Source of the DNA: an uncultured Roseibium sp.
GTDB lineage: Bacteria; Pseudomonadota; Alphaproteobacteria; Rhizobiales; Stappiaceae
Direction: 5' to 3'
DNA length: 64,000 nt
NCBI RefSeq assembly: GCF_947499295.1
Contig: NZ_CANMNP010000009.1
Coordinates: 62,001-126,000 of the forward strand
In this document: positions 44,474 to 53,008 of the stretch, one piece after another
Numbering within the stretch: the first letter of the stretch is position 1
Layout: each line of letters starts with the position of its first letter
Notes under the pieces: model-generated
Told to the model about the DNA's origin: nothing
Database searches by the model: none
Seen by the model: the letters and a program-made list of their open reading frames with translations, nothing else
Translations under genes and position numbers: made by a program

Positions 44474-45136
44474 CTAACGGCGAAACAACCGTGTCTCCAA
44501 CGGGCTGCGCGATTGCCATCGCACGCGCTCAAGTTCCGGATCAATGTGTTCTTCTTCCGGAAAACCGACGCATAGATAAGCCACGAGCCGCCAGCTGTCG
44601 TCAACCTGAAGAATTTTGGCGACGGTACCCGGATCAAGAATAGACACCCAACCCACGCCAACTCCTTCAGCCCGCGCCGCCAACCAAAAGGTGTGGATCA
44701 TGCTGACCGTGGAATAGGCAAGTGTCTCCGGCATCGTCATGCGTCCAAGGCCATGCCCCTGTGCGGGGTCTTCGTCGCTGAAGATGGCCAGATGGACAGG
44801 CGCGTCTTTCAGCCCGGACAGCTTGAGCTGACGGTAGTGCACAGCCCTGTCTTCTTGGTAAGTTTTTGCCGCCGTTTCGTTTTCCGCCTCGAAACACGCA
44901 GTCACTTCCGACCGCTTCTCCGGGCTCTCAACGATCACGATTCGCCAGGGCTGACTGTTGCCGACAGAAGGCGCTAGGTCTGCCAAATGCAGCAGATGAT
45001 CCAGCTGACCGGATGGCAACGGATCCCTTCGGAATCGGCGCACATCGCGCCGCCATTTCAGAAGCGTTTCGAAGTCCAGGCGGAACTTTTTCGAAAAGTC
45101 CGGTTTTGCCTCTTCGTCCACGGAACCTCCCGACAT
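44474..45136 (-). CDS. bluB: 5,6-dimethylbenzimidazole synthase
   Basis: Flavin-destroying nitroreductase-fold enzyme that converts reduced FMN to 5,6-dimethylbenzimidazole, the lower ligand of cobalamin. The 220-residue protein has the FMN phosphate-binding KWRRDVRRFRRDPL, LADLAPSVGNSQPWRIV, and VGVGWVSILDPG with SRxxxL-like end. Presence implies aerobic vitamin B12 synthesis or remodelling in this organism. It begins 6 bp after apt. No cobalamin riboswitch was recognised upstream. Confidence 0.92.
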   Translation of the reverse strand: MSGGSVDEEAKPDFSKKFRLDFETLLKWRRDVRRFRRDPLPSGQLDHLLHLADLAPSVGNSQPWRIVIVESPEKRSEVTACFEAENETAAKTYQEDRAVHYRQLKLSGLKDAPVHLAIFSDEDPAQGHGLGRMTMPETLAYSTVSMIHTFWLAARAEGVGVGWVSILDPGTVAKILQVDDSWRLVAYLCVGFPEEEHIDPELERVRWQSRSPLETRLFRR

Positions 45137-45142
45137 GGCAAG

Positions 45143-45691
45143 TCAGTGACCCGGAAATTCCACCAGGGTCCGGACCGGGACATTCATGGCTTCAAGTTTC
45201 TTGCGCCCACCCAGATCCGGCAGGTCCACGATGAAACAGGCTGCTTCGATATTGGCACCCATTGAGCGCAACAGCTTGCAGGCGGCTTCGGCAGTACCGC
45301 CGGTCGCGATCAGATCGTCGACGACAATCACACGATCACCTGCATTGATGGCATCTTTGTGCATTTCCATTTCGTCGAGGCCGTATTCCAGCGAGTAGGC
45401 GATGCGCACGGTCTCGTGCGGCAGCTTGCCCTTTTTGCGGATCGGAACAAAACCCGCAGAGAGTTGGTGTGCAACAGCACCGCCCAGAATAAAGCCACGG
45501 GCCTCGATGCCGGCAACCTGTTCGACCTTGGAGCCCGCCCAGGGTTGAACCAGAGCGTCAACGGCGCGCCGAAATGCCCGAGCATTCCCAAGAAGCGTCG
45601 TGATGTCGCGAAACAGAATTCCATCTGTCGGATAATCCTTGATCGTCCGGATCGCTCCGATCAGTTCATCCTGGATTGTCTGGTCGGTCAT
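45143..45691 (-). CDS. apt: Adenine phosphoribosyltransferase
   Basis: Converts adenine and PRPP to AMP. A 182-residue protein of normal length: [20 protein letters not shown] at the N-terminus, [20 protein letters not shown], and the PRPP-binding [20 protein letters not shown]. It lies 104 bp downstream of mtnP, which releases adenine from methylthioadenosine, so the two form a salvage pair. PRPP comes from Prs (19.3 kb). Confidence 0.96.
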   Translation of the reverse strand: MTDQTIQDELIGAIRTIKDYPTDGILFRDITTLLGNARAFRRAVDALVQPWAGSKVEQVAGIEARGFILGGAVAHQLSAGFVPIRKKGKLPHETVRIAYSLEYGLDEMEMHKDAINAGDRVIVVDDLIATGGTAEAACKLLRSMGANIEAACFIVDLPDLGGRKKLEAMNVPVRTLVEFPGH

Positions 45692-45795
45692 CTATTCACT
45701 TTCTTTCGCTGGCTGTTCCTCTCCGACCGGTGCTTATAACAAGATTGTCGAACCGGTCGAAGCAAATTCAGTTAGGTCAAAACGTGGATTTCCGT

Positions 45796-46677
45796 TCAGG
45801 ACGGCCTGTTCAGAACGCGTCCGGCCACGGCATCGAGTTTGGCCACAAGTTCCGGGTCACGTTTTTCCGGCGCAGTCATGAAGGCAAACTCAAGCGCGGT
45901 GTCCGAGCCTGCGGGACAGGACTGATGTTGCCTCGGCAAATCCCGCGCGACGCGGGCAACCAGACGCTGCGCGTTTTCGGCATTGTCGTGCAACACCTTG
46001 ATGATGGCTTGAATATCAACCTCGCCATGATCCGGGTGCCAACTGTCATAGTCGGTTACCATGGCAATGGTGGCGTAGCAGATCTCCGCTTCACGGGCCA
46101 ATTTCGCTTCCGGCATATTGGTCATGCCAATTACGTCGCAGCCCCACGTCCGATAAAGGTGACTTTCTGCGAGCGACGAGAATTGCGGTCCTTCCATCGC
46201 CAGGTAAGTTCCGCCCTTTGCGTAAGCCAGGCTTTCTGCCTCCGCGGCCGCTGCAACAGCATCGACAAGTTTCGGACTGACGGGCGTTGCCATGGAAACA
46301 TGCGCGACGCACCCCGTCCCGAAGAAACTCTTTTCCCGGGCAATTGTCCGATCGATGAACTGATCCACCAGAACAAAGGTTCCAGGTGCATGCTCATCCT
46401 TGAGAGAGCCGCATGCAGACACCGACAAGAGATCGGTTGCGCCGCAGCGCTTCATTACATCGATGTTGGCGCGGTAGTTGATGGTGGTTGGAGAATAGAC
46501 ATGGCCACGGCCGTGGCGCGGAAGGAATACGACCTTCAGGCCGTCAATGGATCCGATGCGAACCTGGTCAGAGGGCTCTCCCCATGGGCTTTCCACACTG
46601 ATCCATTCCGAATTTTCTAGTCCCGGCAGATCGTAGATGCCGGATCCACCGATAATGCCCAAAACTGCGTCTGCCAT
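45796..46677 (-). CDS. mtnP: S-methyl-5'-thioadenosine phosphorylase
   Basis: Splits methylthioadenosine, a polyamine and quorum-signal by-product, into adenine and methylthioribose 1-phosphate. The 293-residue protein has the phosphate-binding LGIIGGSGIYDLPGL start, PRHGRGHVYSPTTINYRAN, SVSACGSLKDEHAPG, and GMTNMPEAKLAREAEICYAT with the base-recognising Asp further on (MVTDYDSWH). The following apt gene consumes the adenine. The remaining methionine salvage genes are not in the window. Confidence 0.94.
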   Translation of the reverse strand: MADAVLGIIGGSGIYDLPGLENSEWISVESPWGEPSDQVRIGSIDGLKVVFLPRHGRGHVYSPTTINYRANIDVMKRCGATDLLSVSACGSLKDEHAPGTFVLVDQFIDRTIAREKSFFGTGCVAHVSMATPVSPKLVDAVAAAAEAESLAYAKGGTYLAMEGPQFSSLAESHLYRTWGCDVIGMTNMPEAKLAREAEICYATIAMVTDYDSWHPDHGEVDIQAIIKVLHDNAENAQRLVARVARDLPRQHQSCPAGSDTALEFAFMTAPEKRDPELVAKLDAVAGRVLNRPS

Positions 46678-46748
46678 GTCCGCTCCAAAAATGATCTAAG
46701 TTCTGCAAGCATTGTCCGAACAAGGCTCGGCCACCGCTTCGAGATGGG

Positions 46749-47246
46749 TTATTTCAACTGTTCTGCGATGGCGTCAAGACCAGCTTCAGCACATTTGGCC
46801 TCATTGTCACTTCCCTCCCCGCCGGCAACACCAATTCCGCCAAGCAGCTCTCCGGACTGGGAGACAATCGGCAGCCCGCCAGCAAGTGCAAGGACCCCGG
46901 AAAGCGTTCGAAGATCTTCGCGCGCCGCGTCCTGCGCCAGGGCATCAATTTCAGATGTCGGCAGATTGAACGTTGCTGCGGTCCAGGCCTTGCGGCGTGC
47001 AGCATCCGTCACATGGGCTCCACCCATGTTGCTTCTCAAGGTGACCTGCTCCAGGCCAAACCGGTCGACGACCGAAACACCCACTTGATGACCGGCTTCA
47101 TTACACACCAGAACGGCTCGCAGCGCGGCTTTCATCGCCAATTGCATGTCGAGTACCGACACCCGGTGCGTTGCCGCCGACCCGGCCACAGCGCTCCAGG
47201 AGAGCAGAAGCGCTCCCAGTAGTAACAACAAGCGGTGCATAAACAT
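46749..47246 (-). CDS. HbpS/GlcG-type heme-binding family protein (DUF336), exported
   Basis: A 165-residue protein with a signal peptide (LLLLLGALLLSWSAVAGSA) and a GlcG/HbpS fold: AMKAALRAVLVCNEAGHQVG, VTLRSNMGGAHVTDAARRKA and PIVSQSGELLGGIGVAGG. HbpS of Streptomyces binds heme and senses redox; GlcG proteins are otherwise uncharacterised. ATG 47246 or 47240 may start translation; 47240 has the better-spaced G-rich site. It is downstream of petC but separated by a terminator. Confidence 0.85.
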   Translation of the reverse strand: MFMHRLLLLLGALLLSWSAVAGSAATHRVSVLDMQLAMKAALRAVLVCNEAGHQVGVSVVDRFGLEQVTLRSNMGGAHVTDAARRKAWTAATFNLPTSEIDALAQDAAREDLRTLSGVLALAGGLPIVSQSGELLGGIGVAGGEGSDNEAKCAEAGLDAIAEQLK

Positions 47247-47258
47247 TCCCCCAAAGAA

Positions 47259-47283
47259 AAAGCCGCCGGAAACCGGCGGCTTT
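47259..47283 (-). terminator. Rho-independent terminator of petABC
   Basis: An 11-bp perfect stem (47259-47269 with 47273-47283) with a 3-base loop. On the minus strand it continues into a T-rich stretch. It lies 26 bp after the petC stop and before the HbpS-like gene. Confidence 0.9.
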
Positions 47284-47308
47284 CATCATGCATTGTGTAG
47301 GCAATCAA

Positions 47309-48148
47309 TCAATGCTCAACATTGCGCCATAGTTTCTTCTTGGTGAAGTACAGCAGGCCAGCAAAGACGATCAGGAAGATCATGACGCGGAAGCCGATTT
47401 TCTTGCGATCTTCCAGATGAGGCTCAGCTGCCCACATCATGAACGCCGCAACGTCCTTCGCGTACTGGTCCACCGTCATCGGCGTGCCATCGGTATATTC
47501 CACGGCCTCTTCAAACAGAGGAGGAGCCATGGAGATAAATTCGCCAGCCAGGAACGAGTGGTTGTAGTACTGCCCGTCCGGAACTGCCACGCCTTCCGGA
47601 GCATCCACATAGCCTGTCAGCAGCGAGTAGATATAGTCCGGACCGTTTTCCTGGTACTGCGTGAAGATGTCAAAGACAAACCACGGGAAGCCGCGCTGTG
47701 CAGCGCGTGCTTTTGCGAGCAGCGAGAAATCCGGCGGGTAAGCGCCGTTATTGGCAGCACGTGCTGCCTGCTCGTTGGGGAATGGCGACGGGAACCGGTC
47801 GGCCAAAATGGCCGGACGGTCATACATGTCGCCGAAATCGTCTGGTCCGTCGACAACAGTGTATTCTGCTGCGACAGCCTTGGCCTGGTCTTCGGTAAAG
47901 CTCGGGCCACCATCTTCGGCCAGGTTGCGGAAAGCAACCAGTCTCAGGCCGTGGCAGGCAGAGCAGTTTTCACGATAGACCTTGAAACCGCGTTGCAGCT
48001 GGGCCCTGTCATAGAAACCGAAAGGGCCCGCAAAAGACCAGCTCTGATAGTCGATCTCGACATTGGCACCTGCGGCCATCGCAGGTGTCGCAATGGCAAG
48101 CGCTGCCACTGCTGCTAGGGAACGAACCATTTTGATCATGGTGCTCAT
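47309..48148 (-). CDS. petC: Cytochrome c1 of the bc1 complex
   Basis: Membrane-anchored c-type cytochrome passing electrons from the Rieske centre to cytochrome c. The 279-residue precursor has a signal peptide ending at AMA (25), the heme site CSACH (62-66), the MAPPLFEEAVEY block with the axial Met candidate, and a C-terminal anchor (GFRVMIFLIVFAGLLYFTKK). It is the last gene of petABC, 30 bp after petB, and is followed by a terminator. Confidence 0.95.
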   Translation of the reverse strand: MSTMIKMVRSLAAVAALAIATPAMAAGANVEIDYQSWSFAGPFGFYDRAQLQRGFKVYRENCSACHGLRLVAFRNLAEDGGPSFTEDQAKAVAAEYTVVDGPDDFGDMYDRPAILADRFPSPFPNEQAARAANNGAYPPDFSLLAKARAAQRGFPWFVFDIFTQYQENGPDYIYSLLTGYVDAPEGVAVPDGQYYNHSFLAGEFISMAPPLFEEAVEYTDGTPMTVDQYAKDVAAFMMWAAEPHLEDRKKIGFRVMIFLIVFAGLLYFTKKKLWRNVEH

Positions 48149-48178
48149 TGTCTCAAATAACTCCTGATCCGGTTCGCG

Positions 48179-49444
48179 TTACTTCGTTTCCGGTGCTGCA
48201 GCCGCAGCCGCCGGTTTGCCTGATCCACCCTTCAGCACAGATTCTGAAATCGAAGCCGGAAGCGGCTTCGGTTTTTCAAGGAAACCGAGCATCGGCAAGA
48301 TGACCAGGAAGTGCGCGAAGTAGTAGGCGGTGAAGATGCGCGAAAGCGTCACGTAGATGCCCTCCGCGGGCATTGCGCCCAGATATCCAAGAGCCACACA
48401 AACCGCTGCAAAAATCCAGAAGAACTGCTTGAACAGCGGACGGTAGGCGCCGGAGCGCACCTTAGAAGTATCCAGCCACGGCAGGATGAACAGAACCGCA
48501 ATCGCACCGAACATCAGCACAACACCACCCAGCTTGTCTGGAACGGCTCGCAGGATCGCGTAGAACGGCAGGAAGTACCACTCAGGAACGATATGCGCAG
48601 GCGTAACCAGCGGGTTGGCCTCGATATAGTTGTCGGCATGACCCAGATAGTTCGGCAGGTAGAATGCGAACCACGAGAAGAAGATCATGAACACGACAAT
48701 CGCGAACAGGTCCTTCATCGTGTAGTACGGATGGAACGGAAGCGTATCCTGTTTGGTCTTCGGCTGAACACCGGTCGGGTTGTTGTTGCCCGTCGTGTGG
48801 AACGCCCATACGTGCAGGATCACCACGCCGAAAATCATGAACGGCAGCAGATAGTGCAGCGAGAAGAACCGGTTCAGCGTCGGATTGTCGACAGCAAAGC
48901 CGCCCCACAGCCAGGTCACGATGGCTTCACCGACCAGCGGGATCGCGGAGAACAGGTTGGTGATAACCGTTGCGCCCCAGAAGGACATCTGGCCCCATGG
49001 CAGAACGTAGCCCATGAAGGCTGTACCCATCATGATCAGGAAGATGATCACGCCGAGGATCCAGGAAATCTCGCGCGGCGCCTTGTAAGAACCGTAGTAG
49101 AGACCGCGGAAAATGTGAATGTAGACGGCGATAAAGAACATCGAGGCGCCGTTAGAGTGCAGATAGCGTAGCATCCAGCCGAAATTCACATCACGCATGA
49201 TGTGCTCAACGCTGTCGAATGCTGCGCCGGTGCTGGGCGTATAATGCATCACCAGAACGATACCGGTCAGGATCTGCGCGATCAGCACGAAAAACAGGAT
49301 ACCACCGAAGGTCCACCAGTAGTTCAGGTTCTTCGGGGTCGGGAAATCTACAAAGGAACCGCGCATAAGCGAAATAACCGGCAAGCGGCTTTCCAGCCAC
49401 TTGGCCGCAGCGCTTTGCGGTACATAGTTTGAATGTCCAGCCAT
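48179..49444 (-). CDS. petB: Cytochrome b of the bc1 complex
   Basis: Quinol-oxidising membrane subunit with two b hemes. The 421-residue protein has about eight transmembrane helices, the His-bearing helices ([20 protein letters not shown] and [20 protein letters not shown]), the Qo-site [13 protein letters not shown] sequence and the [20 protein letters not shown] loop. A Pro/Ala-rich C-terminal tail is present. It is the middle gene of petABC. Confidence 0.96.
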   Translation of the reverse strand: MAGHSNYVPQSAAAKWLESRLPVISLMRGSFVDFPTPKNLNYWWTFGGILFFVLIAQILTGIVLVMHYTPSTGAAFDSVEHIMRDVNFGWMLRYLHSNGASMFFIAVYIHIFRGLYYGSYKAPREISWILGVIIFLIMMGTAFMGYVLPWGQMSFWGATVITNLFSAIPLVGEAIVTWLWGGFAVDNPTLNRFFSLHYLLPFMIFGVVILHVWAFHTTGNNNPTGVQPKTKQDTLPFHPYYTMKDLFAIVVFMIFFSWFAFYLPNYLGHADNYIEANPLVTPAHIVPEWYFLPFYAILRAVPDKLGGVVLMFGAIAVLFILPWLDTSKVRSGAYRPLFKQFFWIFAAVCVALGYLGAMPAEGIYVTLSRIFTAYYFAHFLVILPMLGFLEKPKPLPASISESVLKGGSGKPAAAAAAPETK

Positions 49445-49469
49445 GGCTGTCTCCTAAAAATGTCTGCCG

Positions 49470-50033
49470 TTAGCCGATCTTGATCGTCGAGTCGCTAACG
49501 AACTCGAGCGGCGGAATCAGCAAATTCTCGGGAGCCGGGCCCTTACGGATACGGCCGGCAGTGTCATAGTGGGAGCCATGGCAAGGGCAGAACCAACCGC
49601 CAAACTCACCCGCGTCACCAATCGGAACGCAGCCAAGGTGTGTACAGATGCCGATCTGTACCAGCCAGTTTTCCTTGCCCTCAACACCACGGTTCGGGTC
49701 TGACGCATCCGCGTCGGCCGGAAGGTTGGCGTTTCGCGCCAGTTGGTCCGGCAAATCCGCGATCGGCACGGATTTGGCTTCGTCCACTTCCGTTTCAGTG
49801 CGGTTGCGGATGAATACCGGCTTACCGCGCCACTTAACCGTGATTGACTGCCCCTCTTCAACGGCAGACACATCAACTTCAATAGATGCCAATGCCAAGG
49901 CGGAAGCATCCGGGTTCATCTGATCTATGAACGGCCATACCAACGCGCCGGCGCCTACAACGCCCATTGCCCCGGTCGCGATGTAGAGAAAGTCACGGCG
50001 GTTCGGTTCTTCCGCATCCGTGTTGTGTGCCAA
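49470..50033 (-). CDS. petA: Ubiquinol-cytochrome c reductase Rieske iron-sulfur subunit
   Basis: 2Fe-2S subunit of the bc1 complex. The 187-residue protein starts at TTG 50033, with AGAGGAC correctly spaced upstream; an upstream GTG at 50075 is possible but lacks such a site. [10 protein letters not shown] plus a hydrophobic stretch forms a Tat-type signal anchor. The cluster ligands are complete: C130, H132 and C135 in CTHLGC, and C149, C151 and H152 in CPCHGS. First gene of petABC. Confidence 0.95.
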   Translation of the reverse strand: MAHNTDAEEPNRRDFLYIATGAMGVVGAGALVWPFIDQMNPDASALALASIEVDVSAVEEGQSITVKWRGKPVFIRNRTETEVDEAKSVPIADLPDQLARNANLPADADASDPNRGVEGKENWLVQIGICTHLGCVPIGDAGEFGGWFCPCHGSHYDTAGRIRKGPAPENLLIPPLEFVSDSTIKIG

Positions 50034-50330
50034 GGTCGCGTCCTCTTTTATGTTCAACCTGTACCGAAAGCCCACGCACGGTCCAAACCCTTCTGCCCCA
50101 GAAGGACCTCGGAACCATGCCGGGCTCTACGGAGACCGGGCGCCCTCAAACGCGCACCGATCAAGCGGTTTGTCTTTTTGCACCCTTCGAAACGCTTGTC
50201 CAGTTCAACAAACGCCCTAGAACGCATATGTCGCAGGCAAAACCGCTACCGCGTTCGTTCAGACCCTATTTTGGCACGGAGTGCAAGACCGGAAATGGAT
50301 TTCCCGGCCCTGCTTTTTGTGACGGGACCA

Positions 50331-52175
50331 CTAGGCTGCCTGAACGGGAGCCAGGAAGCCGCCCGACTGATGTTGCCAGAGCTGGGCATAAAGGCCATTC
50401 CGGTCAAGCAATTCCTGATGCGAGCCTTCCTCGATGATTCGGCCATTGTCCATGACTATCAGACGATCCATCGCCGCGATTGTCGACAGCCGATGGGCGA
50501 TCGCGATCACGGTCTTGCCTTGCATCAATTCGAACAGGCTTTCCTGGATGGCGATTTCCGCTTCGGAATCAAGCGCGGAGGTTGCCTCGTCGAGCACCAG
50601 GATAGGTGCATCCTTCAAGAGCACCCGCGCAATGGCTATCCGCTGCCTTTGCCCGCCCGACAGCTTGACGCCGCGTTCACCGACATGAGCATCCAACCCG
50701 GCCCGGCCATTGAGATCAGTCAGACCACCGACGAACTCTAGTGCCTGGGCCTTGCCGAGCGCGGTCTCGACTTCTTCGCGGCTGACATCCGGCTTGCCGT
50801 AGGCGACGTTCTCGAAAATCGAACGATGAAGCAGCGATGTGTCCTGCGTCACCACTCCGACATTTGCGCGAATGTCATCCTGCAGGACACCGGCAATATC
50901 CTGCCCGTCGATCAGGATCTTGCCACGCTCCAGGTCGTAAAAGCGTAGCAGGAGATTGACCAAGGTCGATTTGCCCGCACCCGAACGGCCGATCAGACCG
51001 ATCTTTTCGCCCGGTTGAATGGTCAAGGTAAGATCCTCGATCACACCGGACGCCTTGCCGTAGTGGAAGCCGATCCCGTCGAAACGGATTTCACCTGTTG
51101 GCACTTCAAGCGCAGTCGCCTCAGGCACATCCACAACGTCGCGCTCACGCGAAATGGTGTTGATGCCGTCCTGAACCGTCCCGATGTTTTCAAAGAGGCC
51201 AGAGACTTCCCAGAGAATCCATTGCGACATGCCCTGGATCCTCAGAACCAGCGCAACGGCAACAGCAATCTCTCCCGTGTTGACGGCTCCCGCCTGCCAG
51301 AGACTGATCGACATCCCCGCTACTGCGAAAAGAAGCAGCATGTTAAGTGTCGTCAGCGTGATGTTCATTCCAGTTACCAACCGCATTTGCAAAAACACGG
51401 TCTTTAGGAAGGTCATCATCGAAGTCTTTGCATAGTCCTCTTCTCTCGCAGCGTGTGAAAACAGCTTCACGGTCGAGATGTTGGTGTATGCATCCACCAC
51501 GTGTCCCGTCATGACAGACCGAGCGTCTGCCTGTTCCCTGGAAACGTTTTTGAGCCGCGGTATGAAGATCCGCATCGTCACCAGATAACAGCCCAGCCAG
51601 GCCATAAATGGAATGGCGAAATAAGGACTGGCCTCAGCCACGACGAAAAGTGCTGCCACGAAGTAGACAATCACATAGACGAGAATGTCTGCAATCCTCG
51701 TGACAACCTCTCTGACGGCAAGAGCTGTCTGCATCAGTTTGTTGGCGATCCGCCCCGCAAAATCGTTTTGATAAAACGAAATGCTTTGGCGCAGCAGATA
51801 ACGATGTACCCGCCAACGCACCGACATGGGGTAAGTCCCCATCAGGCCCTGATGAAACAGCATCTCCCAAACGGCGGAAACACCCGGCAGCAGCACCAGC
51901 ACGACCAGCCCCATCCAGAGCAACTGCCGCCAATTGTCTTCAAAGAAAGTCTCTGCGTTCTCGGTGCTGAGCCAGGTGACCAGCTCGCCCAAGAACGTGA
52001 AGATCAGAACCTCCAGGACCGCGATGATCGCCCCCAAGACGGAGGCCGTGAGCAAAATGGGCCAAACTGGCTTGGTATAGTACCAACAGAAGGCCCAAAA
52101 ACCCTTGGGAGGAACTTCGAGTTCTTCGTTTTCGAACGGATCAATGAGCTTTTCGAACCGATCAAACATGATCAC
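50331..52175 (-). CDS. ABC exporter, fused permease-ATPase (type IV fold), copy A
   Basis: A 614-residue half-transporter: six transmembrane helices (about 30-320) and a C-terminal ATPase with Walker A GRSGAGKST, signature LSGGQRQR and Walker B ILVLDEATSALDS. The N-terminus resembles that of the second exporter at 56999 (a short cytoplasmic segment with DPF followed by helix 1). Such proteins export lipids, peptides or drugs as homo- or heterodimers. It overlaps the preceding small membrane gene by 4 bp. Confidence 0.9.
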   Translation of the reverse strand: MIMFDRFEKLIDPFENEELEVPPKGFWAFCWYYTKPVWPILLTASVLGAIIAVLEVLIFTFLGELVTWLSTENAETFFEDNWRQLLWMGLVVLVLLPGVSAVWEMLFHQGLMGTYPMSVRWRVHRYLLRQSISFYQNDFAGRIANKLMQTALAVREVVTRIADILVYVIVYFVAALFVVAEASPYFAIPFMAWLGCYLVTMRIFIPRLKNVSREQADARSVMTGHVVDAYTNISTVKLFSHAAREEDYAKTSMMTFLKTVFLQMRLVTGMNITLTTLNMLLLFAVAGMSISLWQAGAVNTGEIAVAVALVLRIQGMSQWILWEVSGLFENIGTVQDGINTISRERDVVDVPEATALEVPTGEIRFDGIGFHYGKASGVIEDLTLTIQPGEKIGLIGRSGAGKSTLVNLLLRFYDLERGKILIDGQDIAGVLQDDIRANVGVVTQDTSLLHRSIFENVAYGKPDVSREEVETALGKAQALEFVGGLTDLNGRAGLDAHVGERGVKLSGGQRQRIAIARVLLKDAPILVLDEATSALDSEAEIAIQESLFELMQGKTVIAIAHRLSTIAAMDRLIVMDNGRIIEEGSHQELLDRNGLYAQLWQHQSGGFLAPVQAA

Positions 52176-52600
52176 CTCTCAGACCCGCTCAACCGTAACA
52201 CAGTCAAATGCGCCATGGCATCTTCCTGTCCGACCGGTCTCGAATACGGGCGTATCAATCGGCCAGATGCAAATATGAGCATGCTGGCAACGAAACTTGT
52301 AAAGGCCAGAGCCAGGACAAAAGTGCCCCAGAAAAGCGCACCCAACTGACCCAGGAACGCGGTCACGGTGAGTTGCTGACCTGCGATTTCCAGAGCCTCA
52401 ATCCGGCTCAGGTTGAAAAAGAGCACCGGGATGAAAAACAGCCCGGCAACTGCAAATGTAGTGCCCAGGAAAAGAGCTGCGGAGGCAGCTGTCCTTTTCA
52501 ACCGCACAAGAATACCGGGATCCGGTTCTTCGGGAGGGGACACCTCGAAATCCGGACGGCCTGCCAATGCGGCCAGGTCCGGTGTGAATTGGACTGACAT
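52172..52600 (-). CDS. Small membrane protein upstream of ABC exporter A
   Basis: A 142-residue protein with two hydrophobic segments (AASAALFLGTTFAVAGLFFI and LGALFWGTFVLALAFTSFVA), a soluble N-terminus (LAALAGRPDFEVSPPEEPDP) and a charged C-terminus. Not recognised. ATG 52600 has GGAGACG upstream; the frame is open to 52759. The 4-bp overlap with the exporter gene argues for a common function or at least common expression. Confidence 0.7.
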   Translation of the reverse strand: MSVQFTPDLAALAGRPDFEVSPPEEPDPGILVRLKRTAASAALFLGTTFAVAGLFFIPVLFFNLSRIEALEIAGQQLTVTAFLGQLGALFWGTFVLALAFTSFVASMLIFASGRLIRPYSRPVGQEDAMAHLTVLRLSGSER

Positions 52601-53008
52601 CGGATCGTCTCCGAAATGGGATTTGTCACTGGTGACGGCGGACATACATCGACAGCGTATGCAGCATTGGATCGGCTTGTGCCGGTCACCGCAGATCTTG
52701 GAACTATGAATGAGGACTGAGCGCGTCGCTAACGGAGGCGGACAGTAATCCCTGGGCAACCCTCAAGGGCGGCAAATGGGTGGATCATGCAATGATCTAT
52801 CATGTAGGCCCTCCTGGTTGCGTGGCGGGGAAGCCACTTGTGACTTGGGAATGAGTCAACTTCTAGGAGCTGACTGAAAAAACAGGTACCCGCTTTTGCA
52901 TCGATTGGGAAGTGAAAATCCGTCATTTCAGTGCACGATCAACGCAACTGTTGCGGATGAGACACAGATCTGACCACCCCTTCTCCGGCACGCTGCCAGA
53001 GCGCCGGA
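52601..53008. other. Intergenic region, 408 bp, with a short leader frame
   Basis: Lies between the GGDEF/EAL gene stop (53009) and the small membrane gene (52600), both minus strand. The promoter for the exporter unit should be here. It holds a 24-codon frame with a consensus ribosome binding site (52729-52803) and an 8-bp imperfect dyad near 52854-52875. No riboswitch class was recognised. Confidence 0.5.
52729..52803 (-). CDS. Candidate 24-residue leader or small peptide
   Basis: A 24-codon frame (MIDHCMIHPFAALEGCPGIT, then VRLR) preceded by AGGAGGG at optimal distance from ATG 52803. Its first codons cover a small dyad (GATCAT 52783-52788 with ATGATC 52792-52797). It sits about 130 bp upstream of the small membrane protein/ABC exporter unit and could be a leader peptide. 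No attenuator structure is evident, so this is a weak call. Confidence 0.35.
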   Translation of the reverse strand: MIDHCMIHPFAALEGCPGITVRLR

